From assembly GCA_020633235.1 (NCBI GenBank), contig JACKEA010000001.1:744001-808000 (forward strand): a stretch of 64,000 nucleotides of DNA, given 5' to 3'. Under the pieces are notes generated by a model that was not told the DNA's origin, did no database searches, and saw only the letters and a program-made list of their open reading frames with translations. Origin of the DNA: Polyangiaceae bacterium (GTDB taxonomy: Bacteria > Myxococcota_A > Polyangia > Polyangiales > Polyangiaceae). The position numbers were made by a program, and so were the translations under genes. Of this stretch, positions 1-8,535 are shown one piece after another (the first letter of the stretch is position 1; the number at the start of each line of letters is the position of its first letter).

Positions 1-1233
1 GCTGGTGCCCACCAGATCTCCCCGAGCCATCAGGTCTACGCCGGCGGCGTTGACGAACAGCAGGCGATCCTGCGACACGATGGCCATCGGATCCGGCGAA
101 TGCTCGACCAAGCGCCGGTAGCGTTCTTCGCTCTCGGCGAGCGCTTCTTGCGCGGCACGATGCTCGGTGATGTCCACGAAGGTGACGACGGCGCCCGACG
201 TCTCCCCAGTGTCCGGGTCCTTGACGGGTACGGCGGTGAACACCGCCCAAGAGACGCCTCCGCCCGGCCGCCGCACGCCGATCAGCGTCCGCGGCTGGGG
301 CTCCCCCGTGGCCAACGCGCGACTGACGGGGTAGTCCTCCGCCGAGCACGGAGAGCCGTCCCCCAGAAGCGTTTCGGGCTCGAAGTCCAGGACGTATTTC
401 TGCGTCAGCTCGTCGAGCCGCAGCCCGAGGATGCGTTGGGCCTCGCCGTTGGCGCGGAGCACGGCGCCGTCCTTGCGCACGTGCACCACGCCGCCGGGCA
501 TGGCTTCCAGGATCCGCCGCGTGAGCTCCTCGCTCCGCCGCAGTTGCTCCACCACGCGGTGGGTTTCCGAGACGTCGACGGCCAGGCCGTAGACCACGTC
601 GTGGTGCAGCACCGTGGAGAGCATCAAATGTCGAACGCCGCCGTCGCGCGTGCGCAGCCGGACGGGGTAGGAGGTGGCCGAGTGCCGCAGCGCCAAGTGC
701 CCGAGGAGACGGTGGCGCTCACCGGGATCGGCGTACAGCTCCACGACGGGGCGCCCGCAAAGGTCGCTGGCGGATTCGTATCCGGCGAGGCGCGCGAGCG
801 AGTCGCTGCAGTGCAAGATGGTGCCGTCGGCCTCGACCTCGAAGTAGCCCATCGGGGCTTCGTCGAGAGCGTCGAGGTGCTCCGCCAGCGTGGCCATCGG
901 TTCCCGCGTCTTGCGCACCGCGATGCGATGCTCGGCGACGGCCAGCCGCGCCTCGAGGTCCCTGCCGTCCGGGAGCAGGGCATCGTCTGCGCCCAGGGAC
1001 AGCGCTCGCGCCAGCGCGTCCCCACTGCCTGCGAACAGCACGTAGGGCACACCGTGGCGCCGCGCACCGTCCAGCCGAGAAAGTGGCTCCGCGGGGTCGG
1101 CGGCGGACACGATCACGATGTCCGCCTCGGCCAGCGGCGCCGAGTTGGCGTCCTCGAAGTAGCCCAGCGAATGGCCGGAGCCATCCATGCGCGCGCGCAG
1201 CGCCGAGTCGATTCCGATGCCGAAAACCCGCAT
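1..1233 (-). CDS. PAS-domain sensory protein, N-terminal part (cut by window edge)
   Basis: This is a signalling protein whose N-terminal 411 codons are present; the output domain lies beyond the window. Residues 1-115 look like a receiver domain, but the usual phospho-acceptor position reads Ser (IVIVSAADP), so it is probably a pseudo-receiver. Two PAS domains follow at about 125-245 and 250-370, with the typical PAS end motif VDITEH, and a third begins at SEERYRRLVEHSPDPM. The ATG at 1233 is preceded by AGGAG at short spacing, and a GTG five codons upstream is also possible. It is divergent from ftsH across a 145-bp gap. The missing C-terminus could be a histidine kinase, GGDEF or EAL domain; nothing here decides which. 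Confidence 0.8.
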   Translation of the reverse strand, partial: MRVFGIGIDSALRARMDGSGHSLGYFEDANSAPLAEADIVIVSAADPAEPLSRLDGARRHGVPYVLFAGSGDALARALSLGADDALLPDGRDLEARLAVAEHRIAVRKTREPMATLAEHLDALDEAPMGYFEVEADGTILHCSDSLARLAGYESASDLCGRPVVELYADPGERHRLLGHLALRHSATSYPVRLRTRDGGVRHLMLSTVLHHDVVYGLAVDVSETHRVVEQLRRSEELTRRILEAMPGGVVHVRKDGAVLRANGEAQRILGLRLDELTQKYVLDFEPETLLGDGSPCSAEDYPVSRALATGEPQPRTLIGVRRPGGGVSWAVFTAVPVKDPDTGETSGAVVTFVDITEHRAAQEALAESEERYRRLVEHSPDPMAIVSQDRLLFVNAAGVDLMARGDLVGTS

Positions 1234-1378
1234 GCTCCTGCTCGCCACGCCTGAGCGGCCGCCCGAACCAAGGCGAATACTCGTGTAATTCCCGAGATTT
1301 GTCCATGCGTAACGACCTGGTCAGACGTTCCGTGGCGGCGTCGACATCGAACCTCGCCGTCGTTAAGTTGCCAGCGCC

Positions 1379-3313
1379 ATGCCCGAAGCCGCACCTCCTC
1401 CGCGCCCTGGCCTCCGCAGCGGGACGCCCGACGCCCAACGCCCATGGCGAGGCTGGGTGATGCTCGCGGTGCTGTTGGGCTCGCTGATGGCGTGGCAGTA
1501 CTTCGGTGCTCGGGAGCAGGCGCGTCCGCCCATCGCCTACACCTCCTTCTACGATCTGGTGAAGAAGGACCAGGTCGAGTCCGTCACGCTCCGCGGGCAG
1601 CAGGTCAGCGGCAAGCTGAAGAGCAAGCAGAAGATCGAAGATCACGAGATCGAGAACTTCGACACCATGCTGCCGCAGCAGGAGGACAAGGACCTCATGC
1701 CCTTGCTGCGCGAGAAGGGCGTGAAGGTCGAGGTCAAGAGCGAAGAGCAACCCGTCGCCATCCAGCTGCTCCTCACCGTCTTGCCGTGGGTGCTCATCAT
1801 TGGTGTGTGGGTTTGGCTCTCGCGACGTGCTCAGCGCATGATGGGCGGCGCCGGCGGTCCGCTGTCGGGAATGCTCAAAGGCAAGTCCCATCGCTTCGAG
1901 CAGGAGTCCCAAGTCGCCGTCAATTTCGAGGACGTGGCCGGGCTCAAGTCCGCCAAGCAGGATCTGGAGGAGATCGTCGAGTTCTTGAAGCACCCGGAGC
2001 GCTTCCGGCGCTTGGGCGGCAAGGTCCCCCGCGGGGTGCTCCTGGTGGGCCCGCCCGGTACCGGCAAGACGCTGCTGGCGCGGGCCGTGGCCGGAGAATC
2101 CGGGGTGCCCTTCTTCTCCATCAATGGCTCGGAGTTCATCGAGCTTTTCGTGGGTGTTGGTGCGTCGCGGGTCCGCGAGCTGTTCGAAGAAGCGAAGCGC
2201 GTCGCGCCGGCCATCATCTTCATCGACGAGATCGACGCCGTGGGTCGTTCGCGTGGTGCCGGTCTGGGCGGCGGCCACGACGAGCGAGAGCAGACGCTGA
2301 ACCAGCTGCTCTCGGAGATGGACGGCTTCTCGCGCAACGACCTCACCATCGTGCTGGCCGCCACCAATCGTCCGGACGTGCTCGACCCCGCGCTGCTGCG
2401 CCCGGGGCGCTTCGACCGTCGCGTGGTCATCGATCGGCCCGAGCTCGCGGCGCGCCAGGCCATCCTCGCGGTCCACACCAAAGACAAGCCCGTCTCCAGC
2501 GACGTTCGTCTGGACGACCTCGCCCGCAACACCCCGGGCTTCTCGGGTGCAGATCTGGCAAACCTCGTGAACGAGGCGGCGCTGAACGCCACGCGGCGCG
2601 GCGCGGATGCCCTGGAGCCCGCGGACTTCCGCGCCGCCTACGACAAGATCGTGCTGGGCGACCCGCGGGAGACCAAGCTCGATCCGGAGGAGAAGCATCG
2701 CGTGGCCGTCCACGAAGCGGGGCACGCGGTGGTGGCACACTTCTCCGCGCACGCGGAGCCGCTGCATCGCGTGTCCATCATTCCCCGCGGCATGGCACTG
2801 GGCGTGACGCAACAAACGCCACAAGCGGACCGCCACATCATGACGCAGGCGGAGCTCGAGTCTCGTTTGCGAGTGCTCATGGGCGGCTACGCGGCGGAAA
2901 GCGTGATCCTCGACGGCATCTCTTCCGGCGCCGCGAACGACTTGCAGAAAGCGTCGGACATCGCCTTCAAGATGGTGGCGCACTTCGGCATGAGCGACCG
3001 CGTGGGGCCCGTGTACCACGAGCACAAGACGGAGCACCCGTTCCTGGGACAGGTGCTGGCCACGGAGGGCGGAACCAGCGACGCCACGGTGCACATCATC
3101 GAAGAGGAGACGCGTCGCTTCCTGACCGATGCGGTGGAGGGCGCCAAGCGCGTGGTGGGCGAGCGGCGGGCGGAGCTCGACCGGCTGGTGGCCGTGCTGC
3201 TGGAGAAGGAAACCGTGGAGCAGAAGGACTTGGAGCAGCTGCTCGGACCTTCCATCACAGCGGAAGGGGCAGTGCCGGTTCCGCTGCATTTCGACGGTAC
3301 GAGTAGCGGCTGA
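1379..3313 (+). CDS. ftsH: ATP-dependent zinc metalloprotease FtsH
   Basis: This is a membrane-anchored AAA+ protease that degrades misassembled membrane proteins and short-lived regulators. Two membrane segments lie at about residues 26-43 and 126-147, with a small periplasmic domain between them. The AAA domain follows, with Walker A GPPGTGKT at 224-231, Walker B IIFIDEID and the second region of homology around RPGRFDR. The zinc site HEAGH is at 445-449, and the third ligand Asp is in NDLQKAS near 521. At 644 aa it has the usual family length and appears complete. The gene is followed 16 bp later by a universal stress protein gene, suggesting a quality-control and stress operon. The ATG at 1379 gives a short cytoplasmic leader before the first membrane segment. 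Confidence 0.97.
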   Translation: MPEAAPPPRPGLRSGTPDAQRPWRGWVMLAVLLGSLMAWQYFGAREQARPPIAYTSFYDLVKKDQVESVTLRGQQVSGKLKSKQKIEDHEIENFDTMLPQQEDKDLMPLLREKGVKVEVKSEEQPVAIQLLLTVLPWVLIIGVWVWLSRRAQRMMGGAGGPLSGMLKGKSHRFEQESQVAVNFEDVAGLKSAKQDLEEIVEFLKHPERFRRLGGKVPRGVLLVGPPGTGKTLLARAVAGESGVPFFSINGSEFIELFVGVGASRVRELFEEAKRVAPAIIFIDEIDAVGRSRGAGLGGGHDEREQTLNQLLSEMDGFSRNDLTIVLAATNRPDVLDPALLRPGRFDRRVVIDRPELAARQAILAVHTKDKPVSSDVRLDDLARNTPGFSGADLANLVNEAALNATRRGADALEPADFRAAYDKIVLGDPRETKLDPEEKHRVAVHEAGHAVVAHFSAHAEPLHRVSIIPRGMALGVTQQTPQADRHIMTQAELESRLRVLMGGYAAESVILDGISSGAANDLQKASDIAFKMVAHFGMSDRVGPVYHEHKTEHPFLGQVLATEGGTSDATVHIIEEETRRFLTDAVEGAKRVVGERRAELDRLVAVLLEKETVEQKDLEQLLGPSITAEGAVPVPLHFDGTSSG

Positions 3314-3329
3314 TGGTAGGATGGCAGCC

Positions 3330-3791
3330 ATGGTTCCGTCCGCGCAGGGAGCTATCGTGGTGGGCTTGGACGAGTCGCCCCACGGTGAGCTCGCCCTGCT
3401 CGAGGGCCTGAGGCGGGCGGCGACGCGGGGCTCCGTGTTGCACGTCGTCTCCGTGCTCGACGGCTACGATCCGATGAAGAAGCTCGAGTACGCCAGCGCG
3501 CGCATCAACCTGGACGCCGACAAGAAGCAGCTTTCGGAGCGGGTGGCGGAGCTCGTCGCGCGCCACGAGGCGTCCGGCGGCGGGAGCGTGGAGGTGCACC
3601 GCCACGTGCTCGTGGGTCCGGCGGCGCACGAGCTGGCTCGGGCGGCCCGCAGCGTTCGGGCGGATTTGTTGATCGTGGGGACCCACGGGCGGAAGGGAAT
3701 GGGCCGAATGGTGCTGGGTTCCGTGGCCGAGGAGCTCTTGCGTCAGGCTCCGTGCTCCGTGCTGGTGGTCCGCGACAAGAGCTGGCAATGA
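3330..3791 (+). CDS. universal stress protein (UspA family)
   Basis: This is a single-domain cytoplasmic Usp protein of 153 aa. It starts with the family's hydrophobic strand and Asp (AIVVGLDES). It ends with the ATP-binding signature G-x2-G-x9-G-(S/T), seen here as GTHGRKGMGRMVLGS, so it probably belongs to the nucleotide-binding Usp subclass. I chose the ATG at 3330 because an AGGAT element lies at good spacing; the in-frame ATG at 3321 has its AGG directly abutting. The stop overlaps the start of the next gene as ATGA, so translation is probably coupled. Its place behind ftsH fits a stress-response role. The partner or ligand cannot be deduced. Confidence 0.93.
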   Translation: MVPSAQGAIVVGLDESPHGELALLEGLRRAATRGSVLHVVSVLDGYDPMKKLEYASARINLDADKKQLSERVAELVARHEASGGGSVEVHRHVLVGPAAHELARAARSVRADLLIVGTHGRKGMGRMVLGSVAEELLRQAPCSVLVVRDKSWQ

Positions 3792-4948
3792 ACCGTACGT
3801 GGCTGCTGTTGCCTGTCGTGCTTGCCGGCTGTGGCGTCCTGCGCTCGCTGGCGGGGCGCAACACCGTGGATCTGGAAGGCGCCGACGTGCGCGCCATGAG
3901 CGTGGACATCCGCAAGCAAGACAAGACCATTTGTCCGCGGGAACGGGTGCAGATGGCGATATTTGCGGACGTGGTGCTGGCCGGGGACAAGCAGCCGAAG
4001 AAGCTCGAGACCTGGTACGGCCCCGGCAGCCGAAATGGGAAGATGGACTTCGACGCCTTCGCGTTCCACAGCGAGCAAGGGCAGTTCGATGCCGAGGGGT
4101 GGTTCACTCCGAACTCCGACGTGCTCGCCACCGCCGGCCGGGAGTTCCAGCTCACGACGGTGTACCGCCGGAGGCCGGACAAGTTCAGCTTCGACACGAG
4201 CTACAAGCCCGACTACCGCTGCATCGATCACGCGGGCTCTGCCGGCGCGTCGGGAAACCCTGGCTCCGCCGGGGCCGACGGCACGCCAGGGCAAGAAGGG
4301 CGCGGCGGTTCGACGGACTCTCCGGGCACGGAGGGTGGGGACGGACGCAGCGGCGGCAGTGGTGGCGATGGCGGTGACGGCGGCGCCGGCCCGAGCTTGG
4401 TGGCCTACGCGACCTACGTGAAGACGCCGTTCTACGACCGCTTGATCGCGATCCGCATCGAGGGAAACGACGCCGACTTCGTGCTGGTGCATCCCGAAGC
4501 GGGCGTGACCCTGGTGGCCACCGGCGGGGATGGCGGCCCGGGCGGCGCCGGGGGGCGCGGCGGCGACGGCGGCCGCGGAGGGAGCGGCAACCCGGCCGGC
4601 AACGGCGGGCGAGGCGCCGCGGGAGGCAACGGCGGCAACGGCGGCCGCGGCGGAGCGGGCGGCACCATCGAGGTGGTGTTGGACGAGCGCTTCTCCGACT
4701 TGTCGTCCGCCATCCACACCGACACCAGCGGCGGGCGCGGAGGGTTGCCCGGACCCGCGGGCCCCGCAGGGCGTGCGGGGCGTGGCGGCAGCGGCATGAA
4801 CAACGCACCGTCCGGGGCAGACGGCGGCGAGGGCAACGAAGGGCAGAGCGGGTCCCGCGGCAGCGACGGCCCGAACGGCAGCGCTCGTGTGAGCTCCGGT
4901 TCCGTGGCGGAGCGCTTTCAAGGGCTTTCGGGTATCACACCGCTGTGA
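3788..4948 (+). CDS. lipoprotein with collagen-like Gly-rich repeats
   Basis: This is a 386-aa exported lipoprotein with signal MNRTWLLLPVVLAGC, cleaved before the lipobox Cys. Residues 20-140 form a unique globular region. It is followed by two blocks of Gly-X-Y-like sequence at about 150-200 and 240-300, then a further one at about 320-375, including GLPGPAGPAGRAGRGG and many GGxGG units. They are separated by a short region that could be a beta-strand insert. Bacterial collagen-like proteins use such repeats as rod-like surface spacers, but whether a triple helix forms here is unknown. The start overlaps the usp stop (ATGA) and the stop overlaps the next start (GTGA), so it sits in a tightly coupled operon with ftsH and usp. 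Confidence 0.85.
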   Translation: MNRTWLLLPVVLAGCGVLRSLAGRNTVDLEGADVRAMSVDIRKQDKTICPRERVQMAIFADVVLAGDKQPKKLETWYGPGSRNGKMDFDAFAFHSEQGQFDAEGWFTPNSDVLATAGREFQLTTVYRRRPDKFSFDTSYKPDYRCIDHAGSAGASGNPGSAGADGTPGQEGRGGSTDSPGTEGGDGRSGGSGGDGGDGGAGPSLVAYATYVKTPFYDRLIAIRIEGNDADFVLVHPEAGVTLVATGGDGGPGGAGGRGGDGGRGGSGNPAGNGGRGAAGGNGGNGGRGGAGGTIEVVLDERFSDLSSAIHTDTSGGRGGLPGPAGPAGRAGRGGSGMNNAPSGADGGEGNEGQSGSRGSDGPNGSARVSSGSVAERFQGLSGITPL

Positions 4949-6255
4949 CCTTGCGTCGTCGTGAGTTCCTCGCTGCGGGCGCCGTGCTCGCCTTCGGCGG
5001 CTGTGAGCGGCGTCGCCCCGAGACACCCCTCGCTCACTTGTACGGACAAAAGTGGGTGACCGGTGCCTACACCCACTACGCCCAGGCCTACGCGGAGGTG
5101 GAAGACCAGTCTGAACGGGACAGCACCGAGGCCTACAGGGTGTTGGTTCAGCGCGGTGTCACCGCCCTCGAAGGACTCCAGCAGCGGGAAGTGCCGTTCT
5201 ACGTCCGAGTCGATCCCGGCGGGGCCGCGTTCCACATCGAGCGGGACGTTCCCGAGCGCCTCACCTTCACCGCCGACATGACGCCGGCTCAGCGAGAAGC
5301 GGCCACTGTCGCGTGGAAGCGCGCACGCGATCACATCCAGCGGGACTACGACGAGGTTCGGCGCTTGGACTGGGCGCTCACGCGGCTGCTCTCGTCCACG
5401 GGTCACGTGCGCCACGCGATCGACGAAGGGCAGCTCGAGCAGTTTCGGCTGTGCCGTCAGCTCGATCAGCTCGAGGCCGGCGGCGCGCTCCCCTTCGAGC
5501 TGCCCTATCAGGTGAGCCGCGCGGACTACCAAAATGTGCTCGCGCTCCTGCTCGATCGTCTGGAGACGGATCGCACGCGGCTGTCGCAGGTCGAGTCCTC
5601 CATGGTGGCCACGGGTCTCGTCGCCCGGGCCACGGACGCGGGCTCGTCCAGCTTGGCGGTGAACCTGAAGAAAGTGCTGCTCGCGGTGGCGGAAGATGCC
5701 GAAGCCTTGGGGCGCGCCCGCTCCACGGACTATCCGTCGGAGGACGACCGCGCGGCGGCCCTGCTCCGGGCCCAAGCGCTCAGGAAGCGCATCACGGCGA
5801 GTCCCGAGTATCAGCGCTTCCTGCAGGCGCAGCGGGAGCGGGAGGACGTGATCGGCCAGCTCTTGGTGGTGCTCGATCAAATGACGGGACTGCCGACCTC
5901 GGCCATCTATCGCCAGGTGCTCCGCATCTGGCGCGGCGAAGGGGACTACCTGAGCTATCTGCAGATGGCGGTCAGCATGGTGCCGGGGACCGCGGGTCTG
6001 AGCTCCACGCTGCGCACCGCCGTGGAACGCACCGAGCAGGCGAGAAAGATCGTTTCCGACGGCGTGCGCGTGGCCGAGCTCCTGCGCGAAGGCGGCGCAG
6101 AGCAGATGATCGTGGCCGAGGGTGGCGGCCTCTTGAACGCCGCAACGCCCCGCGCCAAGGAGCAGCTGGCACGCCAGCTCGTGTTCCTGGAGAACGCCGA
6201 CGAGCTCCGGGCGGTGAGCGAGGCGCTGGCCGGCACGCCCTACGGCGCGCCCTGA
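4945..6255 (+). CDS. predicted lipoprotein with Tat-like signal, unknown function
   Basis: This protein of 436 aa begins MTLRRREFLAAGAVLAFGGC, which combines an RR-x-F-L twin-arginine-like motif with a lipobox Cys. It may therefore be exported folded and then lipidated. The rest is rich in Ala, Arg, Glu and Leu and predicted mostly helical, without transmembrane segments or a motif I recognise. The GTG start at 4945 overlaps the previous stop (GTGA), so it is most likely translated together with the collagen-like lipoprotein. Its end overlaps the convergent gene at 6240-7445 by 16 bp. Function is not assignable; co-transcription suggests an envelope role with its upstream neighbour. Confidence 0.8.
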   Translation: MTLRRREFLAAGAVLAFGGCERRRPETPLAHLYGQKWVTGAYTHYAQAYAEVEDQSERDSTEAYRVLVQRGVTALEGLQQREVPFYVRVDPGGAAFHIERDVPERLTFTADMTPAQREAATVAWKRARDHIQRDYDEVRRLDWALTRLLSSTGHVRHAIDEGQLEQFRLCRQLDQLEAGGALPFELPYQVSRADYQNVLALLLDRLETDRTRLSQVESSMVATGLVARATDAGSSSLAVNLKKVLLAVAEDAEALGRARSTDYPSEDDRAAALLRAQALRKRITASPEYQRFLQAQREREDVIGQLLVVLDQMTGLPTSAIYRQVLRIWRGEGDYLSYLQMAVSMVPGTAGLSSTLRTAVERTEQARKIVSDGVRVAELLREGGAEQMIVAEGGGLLNAATPRAKEQLARQLVFLENADELRAVSEALAGTPYGAP

Positions 6256-7445
6256 CCGGGCCCGGCGTCGCCGATTCCGTCGGTCGCCACCTGCCAGAAG
6301 CTGCCGTACCCGCGGACGCGCTGGCGCCACTTGAAGTGGTCGAAGCTGGTCATCACCGTGGCGGTGCGGTGCCCGGGCATCTGCAGGGGATGGCGCCGAC
6401 CCTGGTCCAAGTAGGCGCGGATGAAGAAGCTGTGCTCGTTGCTCGGCAGAGCATCCACGTTCTTCACCCACGCTTTCCACTGCGGCGGCTCCATCACGTA
6501 CTGCTCCACGTTGGAGACGTAGAAGGCGAGCACCGGCAGGTCCCGCTTGGCGAGCTCCTGGCCGATGGCCTGCAGCGCGTGCTCTCCGGCAAAGTCGCCC
6601 ACCACCGGGATGATCCGGTTTTCCTTCTGCAGCGTCTGTACGCTGCGAAACGCGCTCTCCGAGGCCAGAAAGCCGAGGGCCTTGCCCGCGGGAGACTTCT
6701 CCGAGAGGAGCTCCGCCAACGTCGGATACGTGCGGCCGTTCTTTTCCTTGAGCTCGAAGCGAATGTCCACGCCACCGTCGAAGAACGCACGATGGATGCG
6801 CTCCAAGGACTTCTCGTCCTTGCCGCTCAAGGCGACGCCGAAGGTGCGCAGCCGTCGCTTCACGCCGTCGTGGGCGGCGTCGAGATCCTGCGCGTCGTGA
6901 GGCATGCCGCGCACCGTCTTCAGGATCTCGTCGAGGGGAGCGCTGGCTCCGGGGTCCGCCTTGGCTTCGTAGCGACGCCCTGTGAGCAGCGCGAGAAACT
7001 CCGTGCGGGACGAAGCCATCTCGAACAGCGCCTTGTACAGCAGCTGCTCGATGGCGTTGTCGCGCCGGATGTCCACGATGAACGAAAGCTCGGGCCGGAG
7101 CAGCGCAATGTAGGTGAAGTTCTGCTCGGGCCCTACGCCGAGGTAGGCGCCGCGGCGGTGGGGCAGCTTCGCCATCGCGTCCGCCACTTGCAGGTAGCTG
7201 GTCTCGTTCGAGATCAGGTTGTCACTGAAGAACTCCCGGTCGGGCTCCGAGAGCTGGCGGAACAGCTGGGACAGCTCGCTGCGCGAGAGCCCCACGGGCG
7301 GCGTCGCGCTGGCCTTTGGTGCGGGAGCCGCCGGGGCCGGGCTGGGGGCCGGGGTCGCGCTCGCAGCGGGCCCTTTGGGGGCATCGCGATCGCAGCCGGA
7401 GACCAGCAGCAGAGCGCCGAGACTGAAAACGTGGAAGGATTTCAC
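6240..7445 (-). CDS. LIC_10091-type lipoprotein (methyltransferase-like fold, role unknown)
   Basis: This predicted lipoprotein of 401 aa starts at GTG 7445, giving a signal VKSFHVFSLGALLLVSGC followed by an Ala/Pro-rich linker to about residue 60. The core contains FSDNLISNETSY, GAYLGVGPEQNFTYIALLRP and FIVDIRRDN. From memory these match the LIC_10091 family, first named in Leptospira, whose fold resembles SAM-dependent methyltransferases. In that reading, GVGPEQN would be the cofactor-loop region and the Asp of VDIRRDN the acidic residue after strand 2. Whether it is catalytic outside the cytoplasm is unclear. An upstream in-frame start exists but would bury the signal peptide, so I reject it. 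Confidence 0.75.
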   Translation of the reverse strand: MKSFHVFSLGALLLVSGCDRDAPKGPAASATPAPSPAPAAPAPKASATPPVGLSRSELSQLFRQLSEPDREFFSDNLISNETSYLQVADAMAKLPHRRGAYLGVGPEQNFTYIALLRPELSFIVDIRRDNAIEQLLYKALFEMASSRTEFLALLTGRRYEAKADPGASAPLDEILKTVRGMPHDAQDLDAAHDGVKRRLRTFGVALSGKDEKSLERIHRAFFDGGVDIRFELKEKNGRTYPTLAELLSEKSPAGKALGFLASESAFRSVQTLQKENRIIPVVGDFAGEHALQAIGQELAKRDLPVLAFYVSNVEQYVMEPPQWKAWVKNVDALPSNEHSFFIRAYLDQGRRHPLQMPGHRTATVMTSFDHFKWRQRVRGYGSFWQVATDGIGDAGPGQGAP

Positions 7446-7533
7446 GGTTCTGGGAGACAAACGCCCCCTCAGCCTAGCCGATTCCGGCGCTCGGAACTCC
7501 GTCCTCTCGGCTGGTGTCGCAGTCCATGCGCCC

Positions 7534-8463
7534 ATGAATCACCGCAAGTTGCGTCTGGCCCTGGTGGCTTCCTTGCTGCTCCACGCCGCAGCCCTGGGCG
7601 CCATGGCCCTGCGCCCCGCCTCCAGCGCTCGGGTGCAGCGAGCGGTGGAGCTGCCGGAGAGCTGGGGCGGGGACACCTTCGAGGTGGACGAGGTGACCCG
7701 ACGCGGCGCTGCTTCCAAGCGTGTGGAGCCGACCCCACCCGAGCCGGAGCCGAAGGCGGAGCCCCAACCGAAAACCGAGCCCCAACCCAAAGTGGAGCCA
7801 TCGGTGAAGCCGAAGCTGGCGCCCACGACGAAGCCGAAGCCGCCAGCGGAGCCGGCACCCAACGCGGAGCCGGACGTGAAGCCCAGCACCCGCGCGTCCA
7901 AGCCGAAGCCGATGGCGTCCGCCGGAGCCGATGCAGGCAGCACGCAGCCATCCACCGCGGCGACGGGCTCCGGGGATGGCGGCGCGCGCTACGGTGCCGA
8001 AGGCTTGCCGCCCGGCGTGCGCCGTCTGGCCAAGGCGTTCACCCGCGCCGTCACTGCGGCCACCAATCGCGATCCGTTCTGGGACGAGCAGCCCATTGGA
8101 CTCGTGGGCAGCGCGCGGCTCGAGATCGAGCTCGACGCCGACGGACGGATCCGCGCCACCAACACGGGCAAGGACGAGCTCGCGCCGGCGCTCCGGCACC
8201 TCGTGGATCGCACCGTGCTCTTGCTGCGCACCGGGCGCTTCGCTCTGGCGTCGGGCCTGTCCGCCGGCAAGGAGGTGTTCCGCATCGAGGTCCGCCTCAG
8301 TCGTGGCGCCGAAGCCGAGGACTACGACAATCCGCGAGACACGGTGAGCCTCGGCTTCGATCCGCCGGGGCCGTCCACGCCGGGGCGGGCCTATTTCGTC
8401 CACGCCTCCGGCTTGCGTTTCGAGGCCAAGGTCGTGCTCGAGTCCTCTTCCGCCGAGGGCTGA
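7534..8463 (+). CDS. TonB-like periplasmic protein with Pro/Glu/Lys linker
   Basis: This 309-aa protein has one N-terminal membrane segment (about residues 7-26). It is followed by an extended stretch of repeating Pro-Glu-Pro-Lys type residues at about 65-130, then a folded C-terminal domain from about 165 with strands such as GSARLEIELDADGRI. This architecture is typical of TonB/TolA energy transducers that span the periplasm. There is no ExbB/ExbD nearby, and the C-terminal domain is not a clear TonB_C, so partner and substrate are unknown. It diverges from the LIC_10091-type gene. A hairpin formed by repeat copies lies just after its stop and probably ends transcription. Confidence 0.7.
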   Translation: MNHRKLRLALVASLLLHAAALGAMALRPASSARVQRAVELPESWGGDTFEVDEVTRRGAASKRVEPTPPEPEPKAEPQPKTEPQPKVEPSVKPKLAPTTKPKPPAEPAPNAEPDVKPSTRASKPKPMASAGADAGSTQPSTAATGSGDGGARYGAEGLPPGVRRLAKAFTRAVTAATNRDPFWDEQPIGLVGSARLEIELDADGRIRATNTGKDELAPALRHLVDRTVLLLRTGRFALASGLSAGKEVFRIEVRLSRGAEAEDYDNPRDTVSLGFDPPGPSTPGRAYFVHASGLRFEAKVVLESSSAEG

Positions 8464-8476
8464 GCGTCCGGGCTTT

Positions 8477-8535
8477 TTCCGCGGCGGACCGACATCCTGC
8501 TGCGGCTGCTTGTTGGTTCGCCGCGGAACCTCAGG
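8477..8535. repeat. REP-like repeat, inverted pair (copies A1 and A2)
   Basis: Two copies of the dispersed element face each other: 8477-8496 on the minus strand and 8511-8535 on the plus strand. Arms 8477-8494 and 8511-8528 pair over 18 bp with two mismatches around a 16-nt loop. The core CGCGGAA is shared by both copies, and the plus copy continues CCTC. The pair lies between the convergent TonB-like and beta-oxidation genes and overlaps the stop codon of the latter (8531-8533). It is well placed to serve as a bidirectional terminator. Confidence 0.75.

Noticed and set aside
719..3331. 870-codon open frame on the minus strand opposite ftsH
   Set aside because: It is the GC-frame shadow of ftsH: composition is His/Arg/Gln-rich and no domain is seen. 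Other long frames opposite real genes (for example 5313-8615 plus and 8510-10666 plus) are rejected for the same reason.
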